A stretch of 64,000 nucleotides of DNA from Pseudomonas migulae NBRC 103157 (GCF_002091715.1 NZ_BDAG01000008.1:112416-176415), one strand, 5' to 3'; counted from the stretch's first letter, positions 16,319 through 24,923 are shown. The notes: generated by a model not told the origin, from the sequence alone. Translations and numbers: made by a program.

Positions 16319-16334
16319 AGCAAGGGCCGTGCCA
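16319..16334 (-). promoter_or_regulatory. Sigma-54 (RpoN) promoter of livKHMGF
   Basis: On the minus strand TGGCACGGCCCTTGCT matches the sigma-54 consensus TGGCACG-N4-TTGCW at every defined position, with GG-N10-GC spacing. Transcription should start near 16308, giving a leader of about 46 bases. Confidence 0.88.
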
Positions 16335-16389
16335 TCGGTTTTTTATTCTGAAAAAAGTCGCTGCTTTATTGTTTTTTCGACTGTTTCGA

Positions 16390-16406
16390 GCCCATTTTCA
16401 TTGGGC
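16390..16406 (-). promoter_or_regulatory. Dyad upstream of the livK sigma-54 promoter
   Basis: GCCCATTTTCATTGGGC, a GCCCA-N7-TGGGC inverted repeat centred about 90 bases upstream of the predicted start, a normal position for an enhancer-binding protein. The protein is unknown. Confidence 0.4.
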
Positions 16407-16407
16407 G

Positions 16408-16505
16408 TGCAACCGTCTAAACCGCTGAAGGTAAAACCATTTATTTTTAAAGGCGCAACCCGCGCGCGCCATCATTGCAACCGCGGCGCCAAACGACGTG
16501 CAACC
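16408..16505 (-). repeat. Four phased GCAACC direct repeats upstream of livK
   Basis: TGCAACC at 16408, CGCAACC at 16454, TTGCAACC at 16475 and TGCAACC at 16499. The GCAACC cores start at 16409, 16455, 16477 and 16500: intervals 46, 22 and 23, about two helical turns or a multiple. They would lie on one face of the DNA. Confidence 0.5.
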
Positions 16506-16532
16506 AGCCTGTAACAACGTACGTCACCGAAG

Positions 16533-16549
16533 TGCACACTGCTGGTGCG
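16533..16549 (-). promoter_or_regulatory. NtrC-like site upstream of livK
   Basis: TGCACACTGCTGGTGCG compared with the NtrC consensus TGCACC-N5-GGTGCA: GCAC and GGTGC half-sites with the right 5-base spacer. A further CCGCACC at 16563-16569 completes a second dyad with GGTGCGG. The site lies about 230 bases upstream of the predicted start. Confidence 0.45.
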
Positions 16550-16626
16550 GTACTGCTACAACCCGCACCTTTTACAGGCTAGTCGCTGCTCCGAAAAGCG
16601 CCGCTCCCGGCAACAAATTTCAACAA

Positions 16627-17910
16627 TCAAATCACGATCCGCAAGCACTGGCCCGCGTGATACAGCGAAAATCCCGCTTCATACAGACAGCTACGCAGTC
16701 CCACCCCAGCCAATGGCTGCATGGGCGCGAAGGGAATCGGCAGTGCCTGAGGATTTCCGTTACACAAATAATCGGCAAAGGCTTTGCCCACTACAGTGCC
16801 AGTGGTCACGCCTCGACCGTTGTAGCCTGTGACTGCCACTAAACCGGGCGCCGGCTCGAACAGGCGCATCAAATGATCGGGAGTGAAAGCGATGCAACCC
16901 GTCCAGGTGCATTCCCACTCCACCGGTTTTAGGTAAGGGAAATAGTGCTGCTGAACCCGATCGGCCCAGGCCTTGAGGAACCAGGTCGGTTTCTGATTGC
17001 CATTACCCAGACTGCCGAGCAACAGGCGACCGTCTTTATCGCGACGAATGCTGCTGAGTACCTGTCGCGTGTCCCAGGAACCCTGGCCACCGGGCAGGAT
17101 TTGCTGTGCGGCGTCTTCAGTCAGCGGCACCGAAGCCACCTGATAGTAGTAACCGGGGAAGAAATTGCGCCGAAGCTCCGTCCAGTCGCCTTCGGTGTAA
17201 GCGTTGGAAGCAATGACCACCTGCTCGGCGAGCACCGAACCCTGTGCGGTCTGCACTGACCACTTCTGCCCCTGACGTTCGAGCCGGGTCACGGGAGAAT
17301 GATCGAACAGCTGACCGCCGAGGCCGATGGCCGCTTTGGCCAGCCCCGTGGTGTATGCCATCGGGTTGATCGTGCCAGCACGCCGATCAAGCAGTGCGGC
17401 GGCGATCTTCTTGGTGCCGGTTGCCTGTTCGCAGGCTTGACCGGTCAGCAGTTCGACCGGTGCACCGCGACGCTTCCATTGTTCTTCACGACTGCGCAGG
17501 TCCGCTTCGCCACGGGCGTTGTGCGCCATGTGCAGCGTGCCTTCGCGGCGTAACTGGCAATCGATGTTGTACTTGTCGACCAGGCTGAACACCAACGAAG
17601 GTGCCGCCCCCAGCATGCGATTGAGCTGACTGCCGACCGCTTCACCGAACCCGGCTTCGATGTCGTCCGGTGGAATCCACATGCCGGCATTGACCAGCCC
17701 GACATTGCGCCCCGAACCGCCATGACCCGCGCGATGGGCTTCCAGCACGCACACCGTTTTGCCTTGTTCCAGCAGATGCACCGCCGCCGACAGGCCGGTG
17801 AACCCGGCGCCGATGACGCAGACATCGACCTTCACCTCGCCCTTGAGCGCCGCGTTATCAGGTCTTTGCGGCGTCAGTTTTTCCCACAGACACTCTTCGC
17901 GTAACGGCAT
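16627..17910 (-). CDS. amaA: L-pipecolate oxidase AmaA (FAD-dependent, DAO family)
   Basis: A 427-residue flavoenzyme. The dinucleotide-binding motif VCVIGAGFTGLSAAVHLLEQG lies at about residues 30-50, followed by 'VLEAHRAGHGGSGRNVGLVNAGMW', typical of the PuuB/OrdL branch of D-amino-acid-oxidase-like proteins. The C-terminal 'TGYNGRGVTTGTVVGKAFADYL' closes the FAD site. Being downstream of amaB identifies it as AmaA, which oxidises L-pipecolate to piperideine-6-carboxylate in Pseudomonas lysine (D-lysine branch) catabolism. Gamma-glutamylputrescine oxidase is the main alternative by sequence. ATG 17910 gives the family N-terminus (MPLREECLWEKL). A REP pair separates it from amaB. Confidence 0.85.
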   Translation of the reverse strand: MPLREECLWEKLTPQRPDNAALKGEVKVDVCVIGAGFTGLSAAVHLLEQGKTVCVLEAHRAGHGGSGRNVGLVNAGMWIPPDDIEAGFGEAVGSQLNRMLGAAPSLVFSLVDKYNIDCQLRREGTLHMAHNARGEADLRSREEQWKRRGAPVELLTGQACEQATGTKKIAAALLDRRAGTINPMAYTTGLAKAAIGLGGQLFDHSPVTRLERQGQKWSVQTAQGSVLAEQVVIASNAYTEGDWTELRRNFFPGYYYQVASVPLTEDAAQQILPGGQGSWDTRQVLSSIRRDKDGRLLLGSLGNGNQKPTWFLKAWADRVQQHYFPYLKPVEWECTWTGCIAFTPDHLMRLFEPAPGLVAVTGYNGRGVTTGTVVGKAFADYLCNGNPQALPIPFAPMQPLAGVGLRSCLYEAGFSLYHAGQCLRIVI

Positions 17911-17944
17911 TGCCAGACTCCAACAGAAACCTAACCAAGCCGCC

Positions 17945-18027
17945 AAAAAGATCGCAGCCTTCGGCAGCTCCTACAAAACCGCAGCCAGGCACAATCCCGT
18001 AGGAGCTGCCGAAGGCTGCGATCTTTT
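17945..18027. repeat. REP pair, family C, inside the amaB-amaA pair
   Basis: Arms 17945-17974 and 17999-18027 (AAAAAGATCGCAGCCTTCGG... and complement). It stands between two co-directional genes of one pathway and could lower amaA transcript levels relative to amaB. Confidence 0.9.
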
Positions 18028-18046
18028 CAAGCACACCACTATTTCA

Positions 18047-19537
18047 TCAGTCGAACGTAATGCCCTGCGCCAACGGCAACTCCAGCGAGTAGTTCACCGT
18101 GTTGGTCTGACGGCGCATGTACCCGCGCCATGCATCGGAGCCCGACTCACGACCACCGCCCGTTTCTTTCTCGCCACCAAACGCACCGCCGATTTCCGCA
18201 CCGCTCGGGCCGATGTTGACGTTGGCGATGCCGCAGTCGCTGCCGACCGCCGACATGAACTGCTCGGCTTCACGCACGTCGGTGGTGAAGATGCAGGAGG
18301 ACAGGCCTTGTGGCACGGCGTTGTTCAGGCGCAGGGCTTCGTCGAAGTCCTTGTAACCGACCACGTACAGGATCGGCGCGAAGGTTTCGTGGCAGACCAC
18401 GTCACTTTGTTCCGGCATTTCAACAATGGCCGGCGAGACGTAGTAAGCGTTCGGGTATTTGTCTTCCAGCTGGCGCTTGCCGCCGAAGACCCGACCGCCT
18501 TCGCTCAAGGCCTGCTCCAGCGCGTCCTGCATGTTGTCGAAGCTGTGTTTGTCGATCAGCGGGCCGATCAGGTTGCCTTCCAGCGGATTGCCGATGCGCA
18601 CTTTGGAGTAAGCGGCTTTCAGGCGGGTAACGATTTCTTCTTTCACCGATTCGTGTGCGATCAGGCGACGCAACGTGGTGCAACGCTGACCGGCGGTGCC
18701 GACGGCGCTGAACAGGATGGCGCGAACAGCCATGTCCAGATCGGCGCTTGGGCCTAGGATCATCGCGTTGTTGCCACCCAGTTCCAGAATGCTGCGGGCG
18801 AATCGTGCGGCGATTTTCGGCGCCACTTCGCGGCCCATGCGGGTGCTGCCGGTGGCGCTGATCAGCGCGACACGCGGGTCATCGACCAGCGCTTCGCCAG
18901 CATCGCGGCCACCAATGATTACCTGGCTCAGGTGCGCAGGTGCATCGCTGAAGTTTTTCAGTACACGGTCGAACAGCGCCTGGCAGGCCAGTGCGGTCAG
19001 CGGGGTTTTCTCCGACGGCTTCCAGATCACCGGGTTGCCGCAGACCAGCGCCAGCGTGGTGTTCCAGGCCCAGACCGCCACCGGGAAGTTGAACGCACTG
19101 ATCACGCCAACGATGCCCAGCGGGTGCCAGGTTTCGCGCATGTGGTGGCCAGGACGCTCGGAAGCGATGGTCAAACCGTACAACTGGCGCGACAGACCAA
19201 CGGCGAAGTCGCAGATGTCGATCATTTCCTGAACTTCACCCAGGCCTTCCTGAGTGATCTTGCCGGCTTCCCAGGACACCAGCTCGCCGAGGTCGGCCTT
19301 GTATTCACGCAGGATGTCGCCCAGTTGACGCACCAGCTCGCCACGGCGCGGGGCCGGAACCTTGCGCCACAATTCGAACGCATGATCTGCGCGACTGATG
19401 TGCTGCTCGACTTCAGCAGCGCCTTCCCAGTTCACAGAGGCGATCCTGCTGCCATCGATCGGCGAATGCACCGGCACTTTGCCGTTCTGGTACAGGGCCG
19501 GGTTCACACCAAGACGATCAAGCAATGCGGCAACCAT
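18047..19537 (-). CDS. amaB: L-aminoadipate-semialdehyde dehydrogenase AmaB (ALDH7 family)
   Basis: A 496-residue NAD-dependent aldehyde dehydrogenase of the antiquitin (ALDH7A1) type. General base Glu252 in 'ILELGGNNAMILGP' and nucleophile Cys286 in 'SAVGTAGQRCTTLRR'; coenzyme motif 'GSTRMGREVA'; 'GIVGVISAFNFPVAVWAWN' and 'IANVNIGPSGAEIGGAFGGEKETGGGRESGSDAW' are ALDH7 hallmarks. It oxidises 2-aminoadipate 6-semialdehyde, in equilibrium with the product of AmaA, to 2-aminoadipate. Divergent from a LysR gene that is the likely regulator. Substrate assignment rests on family plus context. Confidence 0.93.
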   Translation of the reverse strand: MVAALLDRLGVNPALYQNGKVPVHSPIDGSRIASVNWEGAAEVEQHISRADHAFELWRKVPAPRRGELVRQLGDILREYKADLGELVSWEAGKITQEGLGEVQEMIDICDFAVGLSRQLYGLTIASERPGHHMRETWHPLGIVGVISAFNFPVAVWAWNTTLALVCGNPVIWKPSEKTPLTALACQALFDRVLKNFSDAPAHLSQVIIGGRDAGEALVDDPRVALISATGSTRMGREVAPKIAARFARSILELGGNNAMILGPSADLDMAVRAILFSAVGTAGQRCTTLRRLIAHESVKEEIVTRLKAAYSKVRIGNPLEGNLIGPLIDKHSFDNMQDALEQALSEGGRVFGGKRQLEDKYPNAYYVSPAIVEMPEQSDVVCHETFAPILYVVGYKDFDEALRLNNAVPQGLSSCIFTTDVREAEQFMSAVGSDCGIANVNIGPSGAEIGGAFGGEKETGGGRESGSDAWRGYMRRQTNTVNYSLELPLAQGITFD

Positions 19538-19711
19538 GGGTCACTCCTCGAGCAAAAAACACAAAACGTACAGCCGGAAAATCACGACTGATCAGGCCTG
19601 TAGTTTTAGCTCGCCGGAGGTTACCCAACAAACGACCTTTAAGAGAGATATCATTCCGTTTATTCATGCTGCGAATTGCTGGTCAGAAAGAAACAAGAAA
19701 AAGGACAACCC

Positions 19712-20623
19712 ATGCTGAATAAACGTTACCTGCCGTCGATCACCGCGCTGCAGTGTTTCGAGGCCGTGACCCGGCATTTGAGCTTCACACGGGCCGCCGA
19801 AGAGCTGAACCTGACCCAGAGCGCCGTCAGCAAACAGGTTGCGCAACTGGAAGAATTGTTGCAACACCTGCTGTTCCGCCGGGTGCGTCGACGCCTGCAA
19901 ATGACCCCGGCCGGTGATCTGTACCTGGTCGAGGTACGAAAAATCCTCACGCAAGTCGAGATGTCGACCCACTACCTGCGTTCCTACGGCGGGGAAACCG
20001 AAGTCCTGCGCGTCTCTACCCCTCCGACCTTCGGTGCCCGCTGGCTGGTGCCCCGCTTGAAGGGTTGGCGCCTGCGTCATCCATCGATCCATCTGGACCT
20101 GTGCAGCGAGCAGGAAGCCGATGACCTGCTGCAAGGTCGCAGCGATCTGGCGTTCTATTTCGGCCCAGGCTCACGGCCCCGCACCGAATGCCTGAAGCTG
20201 TTCGGCGAAGAGCTTGTTCCGGTGTGTGCTCCGAGTAGCCTGCCGGCCACGCCGTTCACCGATCCGACACAACTCACCGACCTGGTCCTGCTGCAAAACG
20301 CCTCCCGACCGCAGGCCTGGCACGACTGGTTCGACAGTCAGGGTTACCACACCGAACACAGCTACCACGGGCCGCGCTTCGAGACCTTCTACATGTGCAT
20401 CCGCGCAGCGCAGGTCGGCTGCGGCGTGGCGCTGTTGCCGCGGTTTCTGGTGGAAGAGGAATTGGCCGACGGCAAACTGGTCATTCCCTGGCAGCATGCG
20501 ATGCCCAGTTCCGATGCCTATTACCTGGCGTACCCGGAGCATTCGGCGGAAGTGCCCAAGGTGCGGGATTTTGTGAAGTGGATGCTGGAGCAGATTGATA
20601 GCCCGGACATGCCGCAACTCTAA
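19712..20623 (+). CDS. LysR-family regulator, probable activator of amaB/amaA
   Basis: A 303-residue LysR protein of the GcvA type. Winged HTH at residues 6-65 (SITALQCFEAVTRHLSFTRAAEELNLTQSAVSKQVAQLE), effector domain from about 90 ('LRVSTPPTFGARWLVPRLKGWRLRHPSIHLDL'). ATG 19712 follows AAGGAC and fits the family start. It is divergent from amaB with a 174-base gap, the usual layout for a LysR regulator and its target; a regulator gene sits at the same place beside amaAB in P. putida. The inducer (pipecolate, aminoadipate or lysine) is not deducible. Confidence 0.88.
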   Translation: MLNKRYLPSITALQCFEAVTRHLSFTRAAEELNLTQSAVSKQVAQLEELLQHLLFRRVRRRLQMTPAGDLYLVEVRKILTQVEMSTHYLRSYGGETEVLRVSTPPTFGARWLVPRLKGWRLRHPSIHLDLCSEQEADDLLQGRSDLAFYFGPGSRPRTECLKLFGEELVPVCAPSSLPATPFTDPTQLTDLVLLQNASRPQAWHDWFDSQGYHTEHSYHGPRFETFYMCIRAAQVGCGVALLPRFLVEEELADGKLVIPWQHAMPSSDAYYLAYPEHSAEVPKVRDFVKWMLEQIDSPDMPQL

Positions 20624-20639
20624 GATTCCACTCAATCCC

Positions 20640-20730
20640 CTGTGGGAGCGGGCTTGATCGCGAAGGTGTCGGCACACCCAATATGAATATTGACTGACCC
20701 ACCGCCTTCGCGAGCAAGCCCGCTCCCACA
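20640..20730. repeat. REP pair, family A
   Basis: Arms 20640-20666 and 20705-20730, inverted, between the LysR gene and pncB. Confidence 0.9.
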
Positions 20731-20814
20731 ATGATCTGCGGTGATCTAAAAATCGCTGGTAATAACCGGTACCGATATGCGCCACTGTCCGTATTCAATG
20801 TGGAGACCTCCCTT

Positions 20815-22041
20815 ATGAGCGAGAGTGTGTTTGCCGATCGCATCGTGCAGAACCTGCTCGACACCGACTTCTACAAACTGACGATGATGCAGGCGGTGCT
20901 GCACAACTACCCGAACGTGGAAGTCGAATGGGAGTTTCGTTGCCGCAACAGTGAAGACCTGCGCCCGTACCTGGCGGAAATCCGCTTTCAGATCGAGCGC
21001 CTCGCCGAGTTGAGCCTGACCGCCGACCAGTTGAGTTTCATGGAGCGCATCAGCTTTATGAAGCCGGATTTCCTGCGTTTTCTCGGGTTGTTCCGCTTCA
21101 ATCTGCGCTACGTCCACACCGGCATCGAAAACGGCGAGCTGTTTATCCGCCTGCGCGGGCCGTGGCTGCATGTAATCCTGTTTGAAGTGCCGCTGCTGTC
21201 CATCGTCAGCGAAGTACGCAACCGCTATCGCTACCGGGACATCGTTCTCGAGCAGGCGCGCGAGCAGCTTTATCGCAAGTTCGACTGGTTGACCGCCAAC
21301 GCCAGCAGCGACGAATTGTCCGAATTGCAGGTAGCCGATTTCGGCACCCGCCGTCGCTTTTCCTACCGAGTGCAGGAAGAAGTGGTGAACGTGCTCAAGC
21401 ACGATTTCCCCGGACGTTTCGTCGGCACCAGCAACGTGCATTTGTCCCGGGAACTGGACATGAAACCGCTGGGCACCATGGCCCACGAATGGATCATGGC
21501 CCACCAGCAACTCGGACCGCGACTGATCGACAGCCAGATTGCAGCCCTTGATTGCTGGGTCCGCGAATACCGCGGCCTGCTGGGGATCGCCCTGACCGAC
21601 TGCATCACCATGGACGCCTTCCTCAACGACTTCGACCTGTATTTTGCCAAGCTCTTCGACGGCCTGCGTCATGACTCCGGGGATCCGGTGATCTGGGCAG
21701 AAAAGGCGATCGCCCACTATCAAAAGCTGGGCATCGACCCGATGAGCAAGACCCTGACGTTCTCCGACAGTCTGACGCTGCCCAAGGCGCTGGAAATATT
21801 TCGCGCATTACGCGGTCGGATCAATGTCAGCTTCGGCATCGGCACCAACCTGACGTGCGATATTCCAGGTGTTGAACCGATGAGCATCGTGCTTAAAATG
21901 GCGGCCTGCAACGGCCAACCGGTGGCAAAGATCTCCGACGAGCCTGGCAAGACTCACTGCAAAGACCCGAATTTCGTCGCCTACTTGCGACACGTTTTCA
22001 AAGTTCCTGCCGCCCTTTCCAGCACACCAAGCAAGGAGTGA
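20815..22041 (+). CDS. pncB: Nicotinate phosphoribosyltransferase
   Basis: A 408-residue enzyme of the Preiss-Handler pathway that converts nicotinate and PRPP to nicotinate mononucleotide with ATP. '[21 protein letters not shown]' at the N-terminus, '[22 protein letters not shown]', '[30 protein letters not shown]' (with the conserved His that is phosphorylated) and '[16 protein letters not shown]' are diagnostic. ATG 20815 chosen from the family start ([20 protein letters not shown]). nadE follows after four bases, so both steps are co-expressed. pncA (nicotinamidase) is not adjacent. Confidence 0.97.
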   Translation: MSESVFADRIVQNLLDTDFYKLTMMQAVLHNYPNVEVEWEFRCRNSEDLRPYLAEIRFQIERLAELSLTADQLSFMERISFMKPDFLRFLGLFRFNLRYVHTGIENGELFIRLRGPWLHVILFEVPLLSIVSEVRNRYRYRDIVLEQAREQLYRKFDWLTANASSDELSELQVADFGTRRRFSYRVQEEVVNVLKHDFPGRFVGTSNVHLSRELDMKPLGTMAHEWIMAHQQLGPRLIDSQIAALDCWVREYRGLLGIALTDCITMDAFLNDFDLYFAKLFDGLRHDSGDPVIWAEKAIAHYQKLGIDPMSKTLTFSDSLTLPKALEIFRALRGRINVSFGIGTNLTCDIPGVEPMSIVLKMAACNGQPVAKISDEPGKTHCKDPNFVAYLRHVFKVPAALSSTPSKE

Positions 22042-22045
22042 ATTC

Positions 22046-22873
22046 ATGCAAGCCGTACAGCGTGAGATTGCTGAGCAGCTCAAGGTTCAACCACCATTCG
22101 CCGACAAGGCCGCCCTCGAGGCGGAAATCGCCCGGCGCATCACTTTCATCCAGGATTGCCTGCTCAATTCCGGGCTCAAGACCCTGGTGCTCGGCATCAG
22201 CGGCGGCGTCGATTCCCTGACCGCCGGCCTGCTGGCCCAACGTGCCATGTGTGAACTGCGCACTCGCACCGGTGATGACAACTACAAGTTCATCGCCGTG
22301 CGCCTGCCGTACGAAACCCAGTTCGATGAACACGACGCACAGGCTTCGGTGGATTTCATCAAGCCGGACGAGCGTCACACCGTGAACATCGGCCCGGCAG
22401 TCAAATCCCTGGCCAATGAAGTGGCAGCCTTCGAGGGCAAGCACGCGGTGTCGGTGGATTTCGTCCTCGGCAACACCAAGGCCCGGATGCGCATGGTCGC
22501 CCAGTACACCATCGCCGGCGCGGCCCATGGCCTGGTGATCGGCACCGACCACGCGGCGGAAGCCGTGATGGGTTTCTTCACCAAGTTCGGTGACGGCGCC
22601 TGCGACCTGGCACCGTTGAGCGGCCTGGTGAAAAACCAGGTCCGGGCCATAGCCCGCAGCTTCGGTGCGCCGGAATCGCTGGTAGAAAAAGTCCCGACCG
22701 CCGACCTGGAAGATTTGTCGCCGGGCAAACCGGACGAAGCGTCCCACGGCGTGACCTACGCCGAGATCGACGCGTTCCTGCATGGGCAGCCGGTGCGCGA
22801 GGAAGCGTTCAAGATCATTTGCGATACGTACAAAAAGACCCATCACAAACGGGTGATGCCGTTTGCACCGTAA
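22046..22873 (+). CDS. nadE: NH3-dependent NAD+ synthetase
   Basis: A 275-residue enzyme that amidates deamido-NAD to NAD using ammonia. PP-loop '[21 protein letters not shown]' at about residues 45-65, '[48 protein letters not shown]' and the C-terminal '[13 protein letters not shown]' are typical of short ammonia-type NadE; no glutaminase domain is present. AAGGAG precedes the ATG. Last gene of pncB-nadE, followed by a hairpin (GGCGTCGG...CCGACGCC) and a REP pair. Confidence 0.97.
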   Translation: MQAVQREIAEQLKVQPPFADKAALEAEIARRITFIQDCLLNSGLKTLVLGISGGVDSLTAGLLAQRAMCELRTRTGDDNYKFIAVRLPYETQFDEHDAQASVDFIKPDERHTVNIGPAVKSLANEVAAFEGKHAVSVDFVLGNTKARMRMVAQYTIAGAAHGLVIGTDHAAEAVMGFFTKFGDGACDLAPLSGLVKNQVRAIARSFGAPESLVEKVPTADLEDLSPGKPDEASHGVTYAEIDAFLHGQPVREEAFKIICDTYKKTHHKRVMPFAP

Positions 22874-22897
22874 TGGCGTCGGCGTCTGAACCGACGC

Positions 22898-22987
22898 CAT
22901 CGCCAGCAAGCCGGCTCCTACAAGGGGTGTGTCTTTCCGGAATGACGGGAACGACCTCACCTTGCAGGAGCCGGCTTGCTGGCGATG
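22898..22987. repeat. REP pair, family B
   Basis: Arms 22898-22926 and 22960-22987, inverted. Directly preceded by an 8-bp stem GGCGTCGG/CCGACGCC that may help end the nadE transcript. Confidence 0.9.
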
Positions 22988-23013
22988 AACGATGACGCGG
23001 TCAAACGTCAGGC

Positions 23014-23047
23014 ACAAAAAAAGCGTCCCGAGTGGACGCTTTTTTTG
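23014..23047. terminator. Bidirectional terminator between nadE and azu
   Basis: AGCGTCC-CGAGT-GGACGCT stem (23022-23040) flanked by an A-run on the left and a T-run on the right, so it can work in both directions; it lies 14 bases past the azu stop. Confidence 0.95.
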
Positions 23048-23061
23048 CGCGTGCGATTCGC

Positions 23062-23508
23062 TTACTTCAGCGTAACCGTGCCTTTCATCATCGAGATGTG
23101 GCCCGGGAAGGAGCAGAAGAAGCCGTATTTCTCGGCAGCATCAAGCTTCGACACATCGAAAGTCACCGAGTCGGTTTCCTTGGCGCCGATGATTTTGGTG
23201 TGGGCGATAACGCGCGCATCACCCTCTTTCAAATAGTTCTTGTCGATACCGGCCGCCAGGCCGTCGGTGGCGATCGGCTGCATGTCAGCTTCTTTGCTCA
23301 GCACCCAGTTATGGCCCATCACGTTTTTCGGCAGGCTGCCGGAGTGGGTCAGTTCAACGGTGAAGGTCTTGCAGCTTTTGTCGATTTCAATGGCCTTGGT
23401 GTTGAAGGACATTTGGTCTGTGGAGTCGATGGTCGTCTTGCACTCGGCAGCCATCAATTGACTGCTGGCCAGTGTCAGCAGGGATACCGCAACAAGTTTG
23501 GCAAACAT
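23062..23508 (-). CDS. azu: Azurin (blue copper protein)
   Basis: A 148-residue periplasmic electron carrier. Signal peptide residues 1-20 ([20 protein letters not shown]), mature start AECKT. Copper ligands are all present: Gly45-His46 in 'VMGHNW', and Cys112, His117 and Met121 in '[14 protein letters not shown]' (mature numbering). The Cys3-Cys26 disulfide cysteines (ECK, KSCK) are also present. ATG 23508 has GGAGA upstream. A plausible ANR box lies 73-86 bases upstream, fitting known oxygen-dependent control of azurin in Pseudomonas. Confidence 0.98.
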   Translation of the reverse strand: MFAKLVAVSLLTLASSQLMAAECKTTIDSTDQMSFNTKAIEIDKSCKTFTVELTHSGSLPKNVMGHNWVLSKEADMQPIATDGLAAGIDKNYLKEGDARVIAHTKIIGAKETDSVTFDVSKLDAAEKYGFFCSFPGHISMMKGTVTLK

Positions 23509-23580
23509 GGTGAATCTCCAAGGCAGGGTTAACAAAAATGCGAATGGACAGAAGACTGCCTGAAAACTTCGCAAGTTCCT

Positions 23581-23594
23581 ATGACCTGAATCAA
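23581..23594 (-). promoter_or_regulatory. ANR/FNR-type box upstream of azu
   Basis: ATGACCTGAATCAA compared with TTGAC/T-N4-A/GTCAA: both half-sites are recognisable with one clear mismatch. The adjacent palindrome TTGTATACAA (23598-23607) is unexplained. Confidence 0.45.
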
Positions 23595-23702
23595 AAATTG
23601 TATACAACTTTAGAGCTATGACACCTATCGAAACAATCTACCAGCCAGACGTCTAGGGCGGCCCTATCATCAGGTCGTCATCACTTATCCGGAGCGCCTG
23701 TC

Positions 23703-23792
23703 ATGTCCATCAATAGTTTTTTGTGCAGCTTGCTCGCCGCTTACGCCTGTGGCGCCAGTGGCACCTGTGAAACGTCCCAACGCGAAGTCTAG
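23703..23792 (+). CDS. Possible 29-residue small protein
   Basis: ATG 23703 to TAG 23790-23792 encodes MSINSFLCSLLAAYACGASG followed by TCETSQREV. GGAGCG lies 7-12 bases upstream at a good spacing. The N-terminal part is hydrophobic with three Cys overall. No family is recognised. It lies between azu and the LOG gene and could be a leader peptide, a small membrane-associated peptide, or chance. Conservation across related genomes would decide. Confidence 0.35.
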   Translation: MSINSFLCSLLAAYACGASGTCETSQREV

Positions 23793-23851
23793 ACCTTGGA
23801 GCGCCGCGCCTCTGCCTTTACTCTGTGGCCATCCTGACCATGGAGTAAGGC

Positions 23852-24439
23852 ATGTCTTTAGCATCCGTTTGTGTATTTTGCGGTGCCAGCACTGGCACCA
23901 ATCCGGCTTATCGTGAAGCGGCGGTCGCCCTCGGGCGGGCATTGGCCGAGCGCAAGTTGACCCTGGTCTATGGCGGCGGCGCCGTCGGGTTGATGGGGAT
24001 TGTGGCCGATGCCGCGCTGGCGGCCGGCGGTGAGGTGATCGGGATCATCCCGCAAAGCCTCAAGGACAAGGAAATAGGCCACAGCGGCCTGACTCGCCTG
24101 GAAGTGGTCGACGGCATGCATGCGCGAAAGGCGCGGATGGCCGAGTTCAGCGACGCGTTTATCGCCCTGCCCGGCGGCCTGGGCACTCTGGAAGAACTGT
24201 TCGAAGTCTGGACCTGGGGCCAGCTCGGCTACCACGGCAAACCGCTGGGGCTGCTGGAAGTGAACGGTTTCTACAGCAAATTGACCGGTTTTCTTGATCA
24301 TATCGTCGGCGAAGGCTTCGTTCGCGAAGCACACCGTGACATGCTGCAAGTGAGCGAATCGCCGCAAACCCTGCTCGATGCCCTGAATGCCTGGCAGCCG
24401 ACCGTGATGCCAAAGTGGACAGAGCAAAAACCCAGCTAA
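23852..24439 (+). CDS. LOG-family protein (nucleoside monophosphate phosphoribohydrolase-like)
   Basis: A 195-residue Rossmann-fold protein of the LOG ('lonely guy') / TIGR00730 family. The catalytic signature [12 protein letters not shown] lies at about residues 107-118, with '[17 protein letters not shown]' and '[20 protein letters not shown]' as the AMP-binding parts. Plant and bacterial LOG proteins hydrolyse cytokinin riboside 5'-monophosphates; in most bacteria the true substrate is likely a common nucleotide such as AMP. ATG 23852 follows GGAGTAAGGC. The neighbourhood azu/LOG/nadE/pncB is conserved in Pseudomonas. Confidence 0.9.
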   Translation: MSLASVCVFCGASTGTNPAYREAAVALGRALAERKLTLVYGGGAVGLMGIVADAALAAGGEVIGIIPQSLKDKEIGHSGLTRLEVVDGMHARKARMAEFSDAFIALPGGLGTLEELFEVWTWGQLGYHGKPLGLLEVNGFYSKLTGFLDHIVGEGFVREAHRDMLQVSESPQTLLDALNAWQPTVMPKWTEQKPS

Positions 24440-24507
24440 CGGCTCGGTGCCGATACAGGGCAGAATATGCGCCGCTCAACCTCACCTTCGACCCCAGAGG
24501 ATCGCCC

Positions 24508-24699
24508 ATGGCTAAACCTAATTATTCCTTCGCCAAACGTCAGAGAGACTTGGCCAAGGAGCAGAAGAAAGAGGAAAAGCTTCAGCGCAAGAAAGCTACA
24601 GCTGAAGAAGAAGCCGCCGCACTGAACCCGGAAACAGACGGTGAAGCGGCCGCAGAAAGTGATGTTGAAGCACCGAAAGATCAGGCGCCCGACGCCTGA
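24508..24699 (+). CDS. Small highly charged protein of unknown function
   Basis: A 63-residue protein. Residues 1-35 are Lys/Arg/Glu-rich and probably form one helix (NYSFAKRQRDLAKEQKKEEK). Residues 36-63 are acidic and Ala-rich (EEEAAALNPETDGEAAAESD) and probably disordered. Preceded by AGAGGATCG and 68 bases past the LOG gene, so perhaps in the same transcript. Such proteins are common in Pseudomonas as conserved hypotheticals. No motif indicates a function. Confidence 0.75.
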   Translation: MAKPNYSFAKRQRDLAKEQKKEEKLQRKKATAEEEAAALNPETDGEAAAESDVEAPKDQAPDA

Positions 24700-24747
24700 G
24701 ACCCTCAGGGCCCGATGATCTGATCAGGCCCACCGGATCTGTGTCCA

Positions 24748-24774
24748 GGGTCAGCAGCGATGTTGCTGACCCTC
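24748..24774 (+). terminator. Hairpin downstream of the small charged protein
   Basis: AGGGTCAGCA-GCGATG-TTGCTGACCCT, an 11-bp stem with one imperfect loop-side pair and no clear T-run. Probably a weak terminator or 3'-end hairpin. Confidence 0.5.
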
Positions 24775-24822
24775 ACAATCCCCTCCGAAATACCCCATTC
24801 CCAAATTCCTGCACATTCCCAC

Positions 24823-24911
24823 TGTGGGAGCGGGCTTGCTCGCGAAAGCGGTTTATCGTCCAACATTAACGTCGACTGACACACCGCATTCGCGAGCAAG
24901 CCCGCCCCCAC
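24823..24911. repeat. REP pair, family A
   Basis: Arms 24823-24852 and 24882-24911, inverted, between convergent genes. Confidence 0.9.
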
Positions 24912-24923
24912 ATGTGGTCTGCA

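Larger units (their letters stand above)
16263..16626. other. livK upstream control region (364 bases)
   Basis: Between the end of amaA and the start of livK, both minus strand. It holds the sigma-54 promoter (16319-16334), a dyad (16390-16406), four TGCAACC-like direct repeats (16408-16505) and an NtrC-like site (16533-16549). I see no gene and no obvious terminator for amaA. Confidence 0.7.
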
